Shown: piece after piece, positions 7,656-18,620 of the stretch
Position numbering within the stretch: the stretch's first letter is position 1
Layout of the letters: each line of letters begins with the position of its first letter
Assembly: GCA_000621405.1 (NCBI GenBank)
Contig: JHYK01000004.1
Coordinates: forward strand, 62,001-126,000
Source: Lachnospiraceae bacterium AC3007
GTDB lineage: Bacteria; Bacillota; Clostridia; Lachnospirales; Lachnospiraceae
Length of the DNA stretch: 64,000 bases
Direction of reading: 5' to 3'
Made by a program: the position numbers and the translations under genes
Notes under the pieces: model-generated
Databases searched by the model: none
What the model was told of the DNA's origin: nothing
The model's input: the letters and a program-made list of their open reading frames with translations, nothing else

Positions 7656-8738
7656 ATGGCGGCAAAAAGAAGCGTGATCCCGTTCGGGCCCCAGCATCCG
7701 GTACTGCCGGAACCCATACATATAGACCTTGTTACCGAGGATGAAAAGGTAGTCGAGGCTATTCCGTCCATAGGCTTTGTCCACAGAGGGCTCGAGCAAC
7801 TTGTGACAAAGAAGGACTTTGGCGAAATGGTATATGTGGCAGAGCGTATCTGCGGCATATGCTCTTTTGGGCACGGATACGGCTACGTGAAAACGATCGA
7901 ACACATCATGGGCATAGAGCCTACCGATCGTGCCCGCTATATCCGGACAATGCTCTTTGAACTTTCCCGTATGCATTCTCATATACTGTGGCTTGGTCTT
8001 ATGGCGGATGCATTCGGATTTGAGAGCCTTTTCATGGAGACCTGGAAGATAAGGGAAAAGATCCTTGATATGCTGGAAGCCGCCACAGGCGGACGAGTCA
8101 TATTCTCCATTATGAGGATCGGAGGACTGAGGAAGGATGTGCCGGATGATGTGATGAAGGGATTCCTTCCGGAGCTTGATAAGGTCGTGGAGGGGATAAA
8201 GGCTTGTGAAGCGGCATTTCTGTCAGATCCTGCGGTACTGGGAAGGCTGAAGGGCGTAGGGTACATCTCGAAAGAAGATGCAATAGCACTGGGCTGCGAA
8301 GGCCCGTTCCTTAGAGCCTCCGGAGTAGAGCACGATAACCGCATGAGAGGATATGCGGCATACGGCGATATGGATTTTAAGATAATCACTTCGGATGAAG
8401 GAGATTCATACGGCAGATGCTATGTAAGGATACATGAGATATATGAGTCCGCGTCGATCGTCAGACAGTGCATAGAAAAGATGCCGCAGGAAGGGATATA
8501 TGTTCCGATAAAGGGCTTCCCGAACGGCGAGCATATGACCGTGATCGAACAGCCCAGAGGCGGCGCATGCTATTACGTGCACGCTTCCGGAAAGAAGTTC
8601 ATCGAGAGGATGAGGGTCAGAACACCTACCTTTGCAAATATCCCTGCTCTGGCAAAAACCCTGCAGGGCTGCGATGTGGCAGACGTGCCGATACTTGTGG
8701 TCACCATCGATCCCTGTATTTCCTGCACGGAGAGATAA
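7656..8738 (+). CDS. echE: Ech [NiFe]-hydrogenase large subunit
   Basis: 360 aa catalytic subunit holding the Ni-Fe active site. The N-terminal ligand motif is RICGICSFGH (R64, C66, C69, H73) and the C-terminal motif is DPCISCTER (C354, C357). The protein ends exactly at the arginine after which related hydrogenases are normally cleaved, so there is no C-terminal extension for a maturation endopeptidase. This is known for some Ech/Coo-type enzymes. ATG 7656 follows CAGGAGA. Flanked by echD and echF in one operon. Confidence 0.95.
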   Translation: MAAKRSVIPFGPQHPVLPEPIHIDLVTEDEKVVEAIPSIGFVHRGLEQLVTKKDFGEMVYVAERICGICSFGHGYGYVKTIEHIMGIEPTDRARYIRTMLFELSRMHSHILWLGLMADAFGFESLFMETWKIREKILDMLEAATGGRVIFSIMRIGGLRKDVPDDVMKGFLPELDKVVEGIKACEAAFLSDPAVLGRLKGVGYISKEDAIALGCEGPFLRASGVEHDNRMRGYAAYGDMDFKIITSDEGDSYGRCYVRIHEIYESASIVRQCIEKMPQEGIYVPIKGFPNGEHMTVIEQPRGGACYYVHASGKKFIERMRVRTPTFANIPALAKTLQGCDVADVPILVVTIDPCISCTER

Positions 8739-8741
8739 GAT

Positions 8742-9173
8742 ATGACATTTGCTAACTTTACCAAAACCGAACTAAAGAATCTTTTCAGAAAACCGGCGAC
8801 GGATAAATATCCGAACGGACCTGCCTCCCTTAAGGAGTCAACCAGAGGACATGTGTCGAATAACATGGATGCATGTGTATTATGCAGCGTGTGCCAGATG
8901 AGATGTCCGACAGGGGCCATAACTGTGGACAGGAAGGCACAGACCTGGACGATAAGGCCTTTTTCCTGCATTCAGTGCAGACGCTGCGTGGACAACTGCC
9001 CCAAGAAATCTCTCTCAATGCAGAAAGAGTATACTGAGCCTGATCAGATAAAAAAAGAGCAGGTATTTGATCTTTCAGACAGGCAGAAGGAGGTGCTTGC
9101 CGAGCAGGCGAGACAGGCGGCGGAGCGTGCCAAGGCTGCGCTTGAAGCAGGAAAGAAAAAGAGCAGCGAATGA
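8742..9173 (+). CDS. echF: Ech hydrogenase ferredoxin-like subunit, 2x[4Fe-4S]
   Basis: 143 aa polyferredoxin subunit that takes electrons from soluble ferredoxin and feeds EchC. Two CxxCxxCxxxC clusters are visible: C45/C48/C51/C55 and C76/C79/C82/C86. The C-terminal third is a charged Lys/Glu/Ala helix without ligands (RQAAERAKAALEAGKKK). It starts 3 nt after echE, and its stop codon overlaps the hypF start (ATGA), linking structural and maturation genes in one transcript. Confidence 0.93.
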   Translation: MTFANFTKTELKNLFRKPATDKYPNGPASLKESTRGHVSNNMDACVLCSVCQMRCPTGAITVDRKAQTWTIRPFSCIQCRRCVDNCPKKSLSMQKEYTEPDQIKKEQVFDLSDRQKEVLAEQARQAAERAKAALEAGKKKSSE

Positions 9174-11392
9174 ATTATGAGATCACGGTAAAAGGACTGG
9201 TCCAGGGAGTCGGTTTCAGACCCTTCGCGTACAGACTGGCAAGATCGATGGGGCTTTCCGGCGATGTGCGGAATTCCGGCGGCATCGTGCGCATCCGGCT
9301 GTTTGATACGGACGATGAGACATCGAACGGCTACATAAGGGAGCTGAGGTCAAAAAAACCAAAAGAAGCAGTGATCGATTCTGTGGATATACAACCGGTG
9401 GAGCGGGATGGCACTTCAGCCGGTTTTTTTATCATATCCTCTGATGAACAGCGGCAGGAAGACCTTCCTGATATACCTCCCGATATCGGCGTATGCAGCC
9501 GGTGCATCTCGGATGCGAAGAATCTTTCCAACCGGAGATATGGTTATCCGTATATCTCCTGTGTGGCGTGCGGCCCGAGATATTCGGTCATGAAAAAGCT
9601 GCCTTATGACAGGGAGAATACGACCTTTTCAGAGTACGGGATGTGTGAGGACTGCCGGGCGGAATATGAGGACGGCTCCAACCCCTATGCAAGAAGACAT
9701 TACGCGCAGACTATAGGATGCACGCACTGCGGTCCGCAGCCGGTACTGAAGGAGGAGACGGGGGAGATCACGGGGAATGCGGCGATCAAAAGAGCCTGCG
9801 AGATCCTTGAGGTTGGCGGAATACTGGCCATAAAGGGGATCGGAGGATATCAGTTTGCGTGCCTCCCCGATGATACATATGCGGTATTGAAGCTCCGTGA
9901 TATTAAAGGAAGAGAGAAAAAACCATTTGCTCTCCTTTTTCCCACAGTTGCCTCCATAAGGGAGGTAGCTTCAGTGTCAAAAGAGGAGGAGGAGCTTCTT
10001 AAGTCTGACGCAAGACCCATTGTCCTTCTTGATGCGCTTCTCAAGGATAAGGCCCTGAAGTTTGTATGCGGTGACAGTCGCAGTATAGGAGCCATGCTTC
10101 CGTCGACCGGGCTGCATGAGATGCTGTCTTCCATACTCGGTCCCATGGTGCTGACATCGGGCAATATAAGTGAAGAGCCCATAGCATACAGGGATGAAGA
10201 ATATCTTCGCCACGAGTTTGATGGCATAGAAGGCATACTGTACTATAAAAGGGACATACTGACGCCGCTGGATGATTCCATAGCAAGAGTCCTCGGAGGG
10301 AAGAAGCAGATATTAAGACGCGCCAGAGGGTATGTTCCCGATAAGCTCAGGCTTGAAAAGGGATTCAGAAAGCCTCTCATAACCTTTGGCGGGGATCTGA
10401 AAGCTGCGTTTGCTCTTGCCAAAGGAGACGGTCTGATACTGTCCCAGTATCTGGGCGACCTCGCAAGTTATGCATGTCAGGAGAACTACAAGGATGCGAT
10501 GAAACGCGAGATGGCTCTTTTCGGGTTCCGTCCGGAAGCAGTAGCCTGTGACAAGCATCCCGGATACATATCTTCAAGGCTTGCAAAAGAGTTTTCGGAA
10601 AAGAGGAAGATCCCGCTGATCGGTGTATATCATCATCATGCACACATTGCATCCGTAATGGCTGAGCACGGACTCACTCACACGATAGGTGTGGCCATGG
10701 ACGGTACAGGGTACGGGAAAGACGGGAAGATATGGGGCGGAGAGATTTTTTACATATCAGGCTCCAATGCAGACAGGCGGTCACACCTGGATTATTACAG
10801 ACTTTTGGGCGGTGATGAGATGGCGCGTGATGCGGAAAGGGACCTCAAATGCCTGATGCATGCTTCGGGCTTTGAGACAGACGATCCGCTTGTCGGACTT
10901 GCCATGGATGAGAGGATCAATACGATCGAAACCTCTTCCGCTGGGAGGCTCTTCGATATCATGGCAGCGGCTCTGGGGATCAGACAGTACAACTCTTACG
11001 AAGGCGAATGCGCGACCGCTCTGGAGAATGCCGCAAAAGAAGCCCTTAAGAAAGGCCTTACCACATATGCCCTTCCGGTCACCGGAGATGCTCATGAGCT
11101 TGTGTATTACATTATAAAGGCGAAAGAAAAGGGGATTGATGTAAGAGAGCTTGCTCTGGGATTCCATAAGACCCTTGCATCATGGATCATAAAAGAGTGC
11201 GAGAGTGTCAGAGATGATAAAGCAGATAATAATGTATGTCTTTCCGGAGGGTGCTTCGCAAATGTGGTACTGTCCGATATGTGCATCAGGGGACTTGCCG
11301 GAAAAGGGTTTCATGTATATATGAATGAGCGCATTCCCTGCAACGATCAGGGTATTGCCGTGGGACAGGCATACATACTGTCCTTGCAGTAG
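9170..11392 (+). CDS. hypF: Carbamoyltransferase HypF
   Basis: 740 aa, full length for HypF, which uses carbamoyl phosphate and ATP to transfer a carbamoyl group to the HypE C-terminal cysteine, the precursor of the active-site cyanide ligands. Domains in order: acylphosphatase-like (VQGVGFRPFAYRLA, residues ~10-25); two zinc fingers of the CxxC-x18-CxxC type (~105-180); a YrdC/Sua5-like nucleotide-binding domain (~200-375); and a Kae1-like domain with the HHHAH metal motif near residue 488. Translationally coupled to echF. About 100 nt without a recognised element separate it from hypC. Confidence 0.95.
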   Translation: MNYEITVKGLVQGVGFRPFAYRLARSMGLSGDVRNSGGIVRIRLFDTDDETSNGYIRELRSKKPKEAVIDSVDIQPVERDGTSAGFFIISSDEQRQEDLPDIPPDIGVCSRCISDAKNLSNRRYGYPYISCVACGPRYSVMKKLPYDRENTTFSEYGMCEDCRAEYEDGSNPYARRHYAQTIGCTHCGPQPVLKEETGEITGNAAIKRACEILEVGGILAIKGIGGYQFACLPDDTYAVLKLRDIKGREKKPFALLFPTVASIREVASVSKEEEELLKSDARPIVLLDALLKDKALKFVCGDSRSIGAMLPSTGLHEMLSSILGPMVLTSGNISEEPIAYRDEEYLRHEFDGIEGILYYKRDILTPLDDSIARVLGGKKQILRRARGYVPDKLRLEKGFRKPLITFGGDLKAAFALAKGDGLILSQYLGDLASYACQENYKDAMKREMALFGFRPEAVACDKHPGYISSRLAKEFSEKRKIPLIGVYHHHAHIASVMAEHGLTHTIGVAMDGTGYGKDGKIWGGEIFYISGSNADRRSHLDYYRLLGGDEMARDAERDLKCLMHASGFETDDPLVGLAMDERINTIETSSAGRLFDIMAAALGIRQYNSYEGECATALENAAKEALKKGLTTYALPVTGDAHELVYYIIKAKEKGIDVRELALGFHKTLASWIIKECESVRDDKADNNVCLSGGCFANVVLSDMCIRGLAGKGFHVYMNERIPCNDQGIAVGQAYILSLQ

Positions 11393-11490
11393 ATCAGATA
11401 TCAGGTTATGGTTCAGTGCCGGGCTATGCATCTGCTGTGTGGCTACGGCAGCATAGTGTTGGAATTGTAATGACATAAAGGAGATCCGTT

Positions 11491-11703
11491 ATGTGCATCG
11501 CTCACAGTGGCGTGATCATAAAAAAAACAGGACACAAGGCGGAAGTGGATTTTTCCGGCAACATCATCGAAGCAGAGGCAGGACTTACCGAGTGCGGGGT
11601 CGGAGACAGAGTGCTGGTGCATGCCGGGTGCATAATCCAGAGGCTGACAGACACGGAAGCTGCAGAGCTTGATGAGATAATGCAGCTTATTGGCGGCTTA
11701 TAG
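11491..11703 (+). CDS. hypC: Hydrogenase maturation chaperone HypC (variant N-terminus)
   Basis: 70 aa HypC/HupF-family chaperone that carries the Fe(CN)2CO unit with HypD and delivers it to the large subunit. The essential Cys2 is present, but the usual MCxAxPG start reads MCIAHSG, so the conserved proline is replaced by serine. The remainder is a standard small beta-barrel (VGDRVLVHAGCIIQRL) with a C-terminal helix. Ribosome site AAAGGAG precedes the ATG. It is followed 16 nt later by hypD. Confidence 0.88.
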   Translation: MCIAHSGVIIKKTGHKAEVDFSGNIIEAEAGLTECGVGDRVLVHAGCIIQRLTDTEAAELDEIMQLIGGL

Positions 11704-11719
11704 AATAAGGGAGACGGTA

Positions 11720-12745
11720 ATGGAACTGTCCGAAGCCATAGGTTATCTTAAGGAATACAGCGGAAGAGCGCTCCGGCTCATGGAGGTCTGCGGGACTCAT
11801 ACTGCAGGCATAAGAAAAAACGGGATACCGTCTATGCTTTCGGGCAGGATAGAACTGGTGACCGGTCCCGGATGCCCGGTCTGTGTTACCGTTAGCAGCT
11901 ATATAGATTTTCTGATAAGGCTTTCCGGGGATGATCATAACGTGATAGTCTCCTTTGCGGATATGCTAAGAGTCCCGGGATCTGCTTCCTCCCTGAACAA
12001 TGCGAAGGCAGAGGGAGCGGATATCAGATACGTGTATTCACCGATGGATATGCTGAAAATGGCAGCAGAGGACAGGGAGAGGACATACATCTTTGCGGCC
12101 GCGGGATTTGAGACTACTGCCCCGGTCTATGCTGCACTGATACAGGTGGCGGAGGAAGAGGGGATCGATAATATCAGGCTCCTTACATCCCTGAAAACGA
12201 TGCCTGCCGCCATAAGACGTGTGGCCGCCGGGATAGACGGCTTTCTGGCGCCGGGACATGTGGCCGTCATAACCGGGACTGAAGAATACGAGGCGCTTGC
12301 ATCCGGGCTTGGCGTACCGTTTGCAGTATCCGGGTTTTCCGCCGAAGAGCTTATAGCTTCGATATATGCTCTTGTCAGGATGGCCGAAAAAAGAGAGAAA
12401 AAGTGCGTCAATCTGTATCCGCGCGCTGTAGCCTCAGGCGGCAACGAAAAAGCGCGATCTCTGATGGAAGAGTATTTTGAATCTGACGATGCCGCCTGGC
12501 GCGGTCTTGGGATCATACCGGGTTCCGGACTATATCTGAAGAAGGAATATGAAAGATTTGATGCGTCAAGCAGGGAGATCATGAAGGATGATCTGCCTTC
12601 AGGATGCAGATGCGGGGAGGTCATATCAGGCAGGATACATCCGGAGGACTGCCCTTTATTTAAGACGTCCTGTACTCCTGATTCGCCTGTGGGTGCATGC
12701 ATGGTCTCACAGGAAGGAGCCTGCTTTAATCATTATGAAGGCTGA
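11720..12745 (+). CDS. hypD: Hydrogenase formation protein HypD
   Basis: 341 aa iron-sulfur scaffold on which the Fe(CN)2CO group is assembled together with HypC. Conserved motifs seen are EVCGTHT near residue 23, GPGCPVC near residue 55, and the C-terminal four-cysteine set for the [4Fe-4S] cluster (CRCGEV, EDCPLF and following Cys). I chose ATG 11720 behind AAGGGAGA; an in-frame TTG 30 nt upstream lies inside hypC and has no ribosome site. Three bases separate its stop from the convergent hypE. Confidence 0.94.
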   Translation: MELSEAIGYLKEYSGRALRLMEVCGTHTAGIRKNGIPSMLSGRIELVTGPGCPVCVTVSSYIDFLIRLSGDDHNVIVSFADMLRVPGSASSLNNAKAEGADIRYVYSPMDMLKMAAEDRERTYIFAAAGFETTAPVYAALIQVAEEEGIDNIRLLTSLKTMPAAIRRVAAGIDGFLAPGHVAVITGTEEYEALASGLGVPFAVSGFSAEELIASIYALVRMAEKREKKCVNLYPRAVASGGNEKARSLMEEYFESDDAAWRGLGIIPGSGLYLKKEYERFDASSREIMKDDLPSGCRCGEVISGRIHPEDCPLFKTSCTPDSPVGACMVSQEGACFNHYEG

Positions 12746-12748
12746 TGG

Positions 12749-13747
12749 TCAGCAGATCCTCGGAAGACCTTCTCCGTAGAGTGGGCCGACAGTCTTTTCA
12801 CCGCCGATCGCCGTTCTTATCACCACTCCTTTTCCCGTCGACGACACATTGCCTATTATGGCGGCGCATTCGCCGTAACGGCTTTTTTGAATTATGGACA
12901 GAGCCCTTTCTGCGTCAGGCCGTGGAAGGATGAACACGCATTTACCCTCATTGCCCATATACAGCGGATCCAGCCCGAGTATCCTGCAGAAAGAAGAGAC
13001 CTCAGGAGATACGGGGATCGAAGTCTCTTCAAGGAGCATACGGCAGCCGGAAGCATCCGAGAGCTCATTTAATATGGTAGCAAGTCCGCCCCTTGTAACA
13101 TCTCTCATGGCATGTAATTCAATCCCCTCTTTTTTAAGATTTGAGATCATGTCACACAGGGGAGCGGTATCAGAGATTATATTATTCTTTATCGAAAGCC
13201 TGCTGCTTAATATCGCTGCATGGTGGTCACCGAGACTTCCGGAGATTATCACGGAATCCCCGTCACTTATCTTAGAGGGGGATAAGACAAAGTCCTTATC
13301 GACGAATCCGACGCCTGCGGTATTGATGATAAGTCCGGGATCGGAAGGATCCGACGGCTCTATCACTTTCGTATCTCCTGCAACTATCGATACGCCCGAC
13401 TCTTTTGCACTCTCTGCCATGGAATGTACAGCCTGTCGCAGGATTTCCGTATCCAGCCCTTCTTCGAGGATGAATCCCGCAGTAAGGTATTCCGGCGAGG
13501 CTCCGGCAACCAGAAGATCATTGACCGTGCCGCAGACTGCAAGGGATCCGATATCCCCTCCGGCATAGAAAAGAGGTCTTATCACAAAAGAATCCGTGGT
13601 AACGGCAAGCCGGGATGATCCGGGGACGATCGCGGAGTCGCACATGGAGTCGAGATAGACGTTTGACAGTTCCTTTTGGAAAATGTCACGGATAAGCCCG
13701 GATGTAGAAACCCCTCCCGAGCCGTGGGTCCTGTCGATCCTAGACAT
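12749..13747 (-). CDS. hypE: Hydrogenase maturation protein HypE
   Basis: 332 aa PurM/AIR-synthetase-like ATPase that dehydrates the thiocarbamate on its own C-terminal cysteine to a thiocyanate, giving the cyanide ligands. The protein ends in PRIC, the required HypE C-terminus. The N-terminal HGSGG motif and TTDSFVI/GGDIG segments match the family. It overlaps the upstream methyltransferase by 8 nt, so both are probably on one - strand transcript, convergent with hypFCD. hypA and hypB are not present in this window. Confidence 0.94.
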   Translation of the reverse strand: MSRIDRTHGSGGVSTSGLIRDIFQKELSNVYLDSMCDSAIVPGSSRLAVTTDSFVIRPLFYAGGDIGSLAVCGTVNDLLVAGASPEYLTAGFILEEGLDTEILRQAVHSMAESAKESGVSIVAGDTKVIEPSDPSDPGLIINTAGVGFVDKDFVLSPSKISDGDSVIISGSLGDHHAAILSSRLSIKNNIISDTAPLCDMISNLKKEGIELHAMRDVTRGGLATILNELSDASGCRMLLEETSIPVSPEVSSFCRILGLDPLYMGNEGKCVFILPRPDAERALSIIQKSRYGECAAIIGNVSSTGKGVVIRTAIGGEKTVGPLYGEGLPRIC

Positions 13748-14615
13748 CGGCGATCCACCTTCCGGTGGCTCCGCAGGGCAGTATAAGATCCGGCACAGTG
13801 ACCGGAAGCCCTACTTCGTCCGATTCGACTCTTCCCCCGTACTTACTGACGAGGATAAGTTCCATCATATAGGAAAGAACAGCAGGCTGAAGCCCGGTAG
13901 TGTAAGCATTGAGTATGACGAAGGCAGGGTCATCGGATATCAGCTGTGACACTGTCTTTATCAGATCAAAGATGTCGTGCTCCATCTTCCAGACCTCTCC
14001 CTTGGGGCCTCTCCCGTATGAAGGGGGATCCAGGATAACGGCATCGTATTTATTGCCCCTTCTTATCTCTCTTTCAACATACTTTCGGCAGTCATCCACT
14101 ATCCAGCGGCAGCTCTCGTGAGGGACGCCTGAAGCTACGGCATTTTCCTTAGCCCAGCCGGTCATGCCTTTGGAAGCATCAACATGGGTAACGTGGGCCC
14201 CTGCTTTTGCAGCGGAGATGGTCGCTCCGCCGGTATAGGCAAAAAGATTCAGGACTTTTGTATTCTTACCGGATTCCTTCCTCCGTCTTATGATCGATGC
14301 GGCAAAATCCCAGTTGGAGGCCTGCTCCGGGAAAAGGCCCGTGTGCTTGAAGGAAAAGGGCTTGAGATTGAAGATCAGATCCTTGTAAGATATCTGCCAT
14401 TCCTCGGGAAGATCATTGAACTCCCAGTGACCTCCTCCTTTATCGCTCCGGTAGTAATGTCCGTTGGGAGCCTTCCAGCGGCTGTCCTTTTTCGGCGTGT
14501 CCCAGATGATCTGCGGATCGGGACGGACAAGGATATACTTTCCCCATCTCTCCAGCTTCTCTCCGCCGGATGCATCCAGCACCTCATAGTCTTTCCACTT
14601 GTCCGCAAGTATCAA
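13740..14615 (-). CDS. SAM-dependent methyltransferase, RlmI/RlmK-like (COG1092 type)
   Basis: 291 aa class I methyltransferase. The SAM-binding motif I is VLNLFAYTGGATISAA (~residues 119-134). The catalytic-region motif is LDPPSYGRGPKGE, the NPPY-equivalent found in RlmI/RlmK rRNA m5C/m7G methyltransferases. The N-terminal part lacks an obvious PUA domain, so it is a short family member. The start is TTG (14615-14613), 6 nt from a GGGAGGG site. The rRNA or other target cannot be determined. It is the first gene of a two-gene unit with hypE; the pairing has no evident biochemical logic. Confidence 0.8.
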   Translation of the reverse strand: MILADKWKDYEVLDASGGEKLERWGKYILVRPDPQIIWDTPKKDSRWKAPNGHYYRSDKGGGHWEFNDLPEEWQISYKDLIFNLKPFSFKHTGLFPEQASNWDFAASIIRRRKESGKNTKVLNLFAYTGGATISAAKAGAHVTHVDASKGMTGWAKENAVASGVPHESCRWIVDDCRKYVEREIRRGNKYDAVILDPPSYGRGPKGEVWKMEHDIFDLIKTVSQLISDDPAFVILNAYTTGLQPAVLSYMMELILVSKYGGRVESDEVGLPVTVPDLILPCGATGRWIADV

Positions 14616-14704
14616 TAAAATCCCTCCCTGACAGGTATGTCTTCATATTAGAAGAAAGTGGACTGTCAGCATGCCGCACAGTCATAATAATGCCCGGATC
14701 ACAG

Positions 14705-14735
14705 TATGATCAGGCCGGTCGACCTGACCATCATA
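14705..14735. other. Imperfect palindrome between divergent genes
   Basis: TATGATCAGG ... CCTGaccATCATA, 10 paired positions interrupted by a 3-nt bulge, between the - strand methyltransferase start and the hrcA promoter. It could be an operator or part of the divergent leader; there is no T-tract and no known consensus. Confidence 0.3.
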
Positions 14736-14775
14736 GCATAAGAGAAGGGGAAATGTGAAAAAAATGTGAGGGGTG

Positions 14776-14804
14776 TTGACATTACAACAATAGGGTGATA
14801 GATT
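14776..14804 (+). promoter_or_regulatory. Heat-shock operon promoter
   Basis: TTGACA (14776-14781), 17 bp, TAGATT (14799-14804). A start near 14811 places the CIRCE element at the very 5' end of the transcript, the usual arrangement for HrcA control. Confidence 0.7.
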
Positions 14805-14816
14805 ATGTCTTGATGA

Positions 14817-14843
14817 TTAGCACTCATCCGAGTCGAGTGCTAA
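14817..14843 (+). promoter_or_regulatory. CIRCE operator (HrcA binding site)
   Basis: Perfect TTAGCACTC-N9-GAGTGCTAA inverted repeat, matching the CIRCE consensus exactly. HrcA bound here represses the hrcA-grpE-dnaK-dnaJ operon in an autoregulatory loop dependent on GroE. Confidence 0.97.
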
Positions 14844-14885
14844 CGAGAAAAAGGGAGAGCTGACAGGAGGAGAAAGGAGAGGCTG

Positions 14886-15944
14886 ATGGCAAAGGAAGTG
14901 CCAAAGATAGCTGAACTGGATGAGAGAAAGGTAAAGATACTCACTGCCGTCATCAGGAATTACCTTGAAACCGGAGAGCCGGTAGGAAGCCGGACTATAT
15001 CCAAGCAGACGGACATGCAGCTTTCCAGCGCGACGATCAGGAATGAGATGTCCGATCTTGAGGAGATGGGATATATCTTTCAGACTCATACAAGCGGCGG
15101 ACGAATACCTACAGATAAGGGATACCGCTTTTATGTGGACAATCTCATGAGCGAGAAAGAGCGTGAGATACAGGAGAAGGAAAACCTTATCATAGAGAAG
15201 GCAGATAAGCTGGAGGCTGTATTAAAGCAGGCCGCGAAGCTTCTTGCGGACAATACGAACTATACGGCGCTTGTCAGCACACCCGAGACTCACAGGAACA
15301 AACTGAAATTCCTGCAGCTGTCAAAAGTGGAGAAGGATTCTCTTCTGGCGGTCATAGTGGTCGAGGGAAATATCATCAAGAACAAGATGATACATACGGA
15401 AGAGGAGATAGATGAGGATACAATCCTCAAGCTCAATCTCCTTCTCAATACGCACCTGAACGGCCTTTCCCTTGAAGAGATCAATCTCGGAATTATCACT
15501 CTTCTGAAGGAAAGAGCGGGGATACATACAGAGATCGTAAGTTCTGTGATAGATGCAGTGGCAGACGCCATACGGGCAGACGAAGATCTGGAGATATATA
15601 CATCCGGAGCAACAAATATGTTCAAATATCCGGAGCTTATGGATTCGGGCAAGGCTACGGACATAATCAATACCTTCGAGAATAAGAAAGAACTTGAAAA
15701 GATAGTAAGCGCATCCCTTGCCGAGAATGATGCCGGAAAGAATGAGATGCAGGTATACATCGGAAAAGAGATGGCAAGTCCCGCGATGCATGACTGCTCG
15801 GTGGTCACGGCTACATATGATCTGGGAGACGGTATGAGGGGAACCATAGGCATCGTCGGTCCCAAGAGAATGGATTATGAAAAAGCCATGGGGACGATGC
15901 AAAGCCTTATGAACCAGCTTGATGAGATATACAAGAAGAAATAG
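14886..15944 (+). CDS. hrcA: Heat-inducible transcription repressor HrcA
   Basis: 352 aa, normal HrcA length. The N-terminal winged helix shows RKVKILTAVIRNYLETGEPV and SSATIRNEMSDLEEMGYI, the recognition-helix region of the family. The remainder is the GAF-like dimerisation region. It binds the CIRCE element 43 nt upstream of its own start. ATG 14886 is preceded by a purine-rich GGAGGAGAAAGGAGAGG stretch. First gene of the hrcA-grpE-dnaK-dnaJ operon. Confidence 0.96.
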   Translation: MAKEVPKIAELDERKVKILTAVIRNYLETGEPVGSRTISKQTDMQLSSATIRNEMSDLEEMGYIFQTHTSGGRIPTDKGYRFYVDNLMSEKEREIQEKENLIIEKADKLEAVLKQAAKLLADNTNYTALVSTPETHRNKLKFLQLSKVEKDSLLAVIVVEGNIIKNKMIHTEEEIDEDTILKLNLLLNTHLNGLSLEEINLGIITLLKERAGIHTEIVSSVIDAVADAIRADEDLEIYTSGATNMFKYPELMDSGKATDIINTFENKKELEKIVSASLAENDAGKNEMQVYIGKEMASPAMHDCSVVTATYDLGDGMRGTIGIVGPKRMDYEKAMGTMQSLMNQLDEIYKKK

Positions 15945-15990
15945 AATATGCGGTCTTTTAGACCGTTGATGATATGCGGAGGACACTAAG

Positions 15991-16635
15991 GTGGGCAAGA
16001 ACAAAGACAAAAAGAAGAACGGTGAGCCTGAAGAGGAAAGCCTGAATCAGGAAAAGGAAAAAGACCGGGCGGAGACAGAAGAGACGGCGGAAGAGACAGC
16101 GGACGCTGATAAAACAGCAGAAGCAGAAGAAGCCGAAGCAAAAGAGGGATCCGGGGAGGCTCCTGCCGGTGATGAGGGATCATCGGAAGAAAAAGAGGAC
16201 CCGAGAGACAGAAAGATCGCCGAGTTGAATGAAAAGGTCCTGAGGCAGATGGCGGAGTTTGATAATTTCCGCAAGAGGACGGAAAAGGAAAAATCAGAGA
16301 CCTTTGCAAACGGCGAGAAAACCGTTATAGAAGCCATTCTTCCCGTGATAGACAATTTTGAAAGAGCGCTTGAGATGGCGTCAGAAGAGAAGAAGGAAGA
16401 CCCCTTCATGGAGGGAATGGATAAGGTATACCGGCAGCTGATGGATGAGATGGATAAGCTCGGAGTAAAACCGATAACTGCCTTGGGAGAGACATTTGAT
16501 CCCAACCTGCACAATGCGGTGATGCAGGAGGAGACGGAAGAATATGAATCCGGGAAAGTTTGCAAGGAATTGCAGAAGGGCTACATGCTCAACGATTCGG
16601 TAGTCAGGCACTCGATGGTATCGGTGGCGCAGTAG
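15991..16635 (+). CDS. grpE: Nucleotide exchange factor GrpE
   Basis: 214 aa cochaperone that releases ADP from DnaK. The first 70 residues are a low-complexity acidic/Lys tail (Glu/Ala-rich), longer than in E. coli. The coiled-coil and four-helix region follow with QMAEFDNFRKRTEKEK and the terminal beta-domain signature (GVKPITALGETFDPNLHNAV). GTG start behind GGAGGA. Position between hrcA and dnaK is canonical. Confidence 0.96.
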   Translation: MGKNKDKKKNGEPEEESLNQEKEKDRAETEETAEETADADKTAEAEEAEAKEGSGEAPAGDEGSSEEKEDPRDRKIAELNEKVLRQMAEFDNFRKRTEKEKSETFANGEKTVIEAILPVIDNFERALEMASEEKKEDPFMEGMDKVYRQLMDEMDKLGVKPITALGETFDPNLHNAVMQEETEEYESGKVCKELQKGYMLNDSVVRHSMVSVAQ

Positions 16636-16639
16636 CTGA

Positions 16640-18610
<1,971 letters not shown>

Positions 18611-18620
18611 GAAAAGATAG

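Noticed and set aside
11393-11490. Promoter or small gene between hypF and hypC
   Set aside because: Only a weak interrupted stem around CTATG...CATAG; no convincing -35/-10 pair or ORF.
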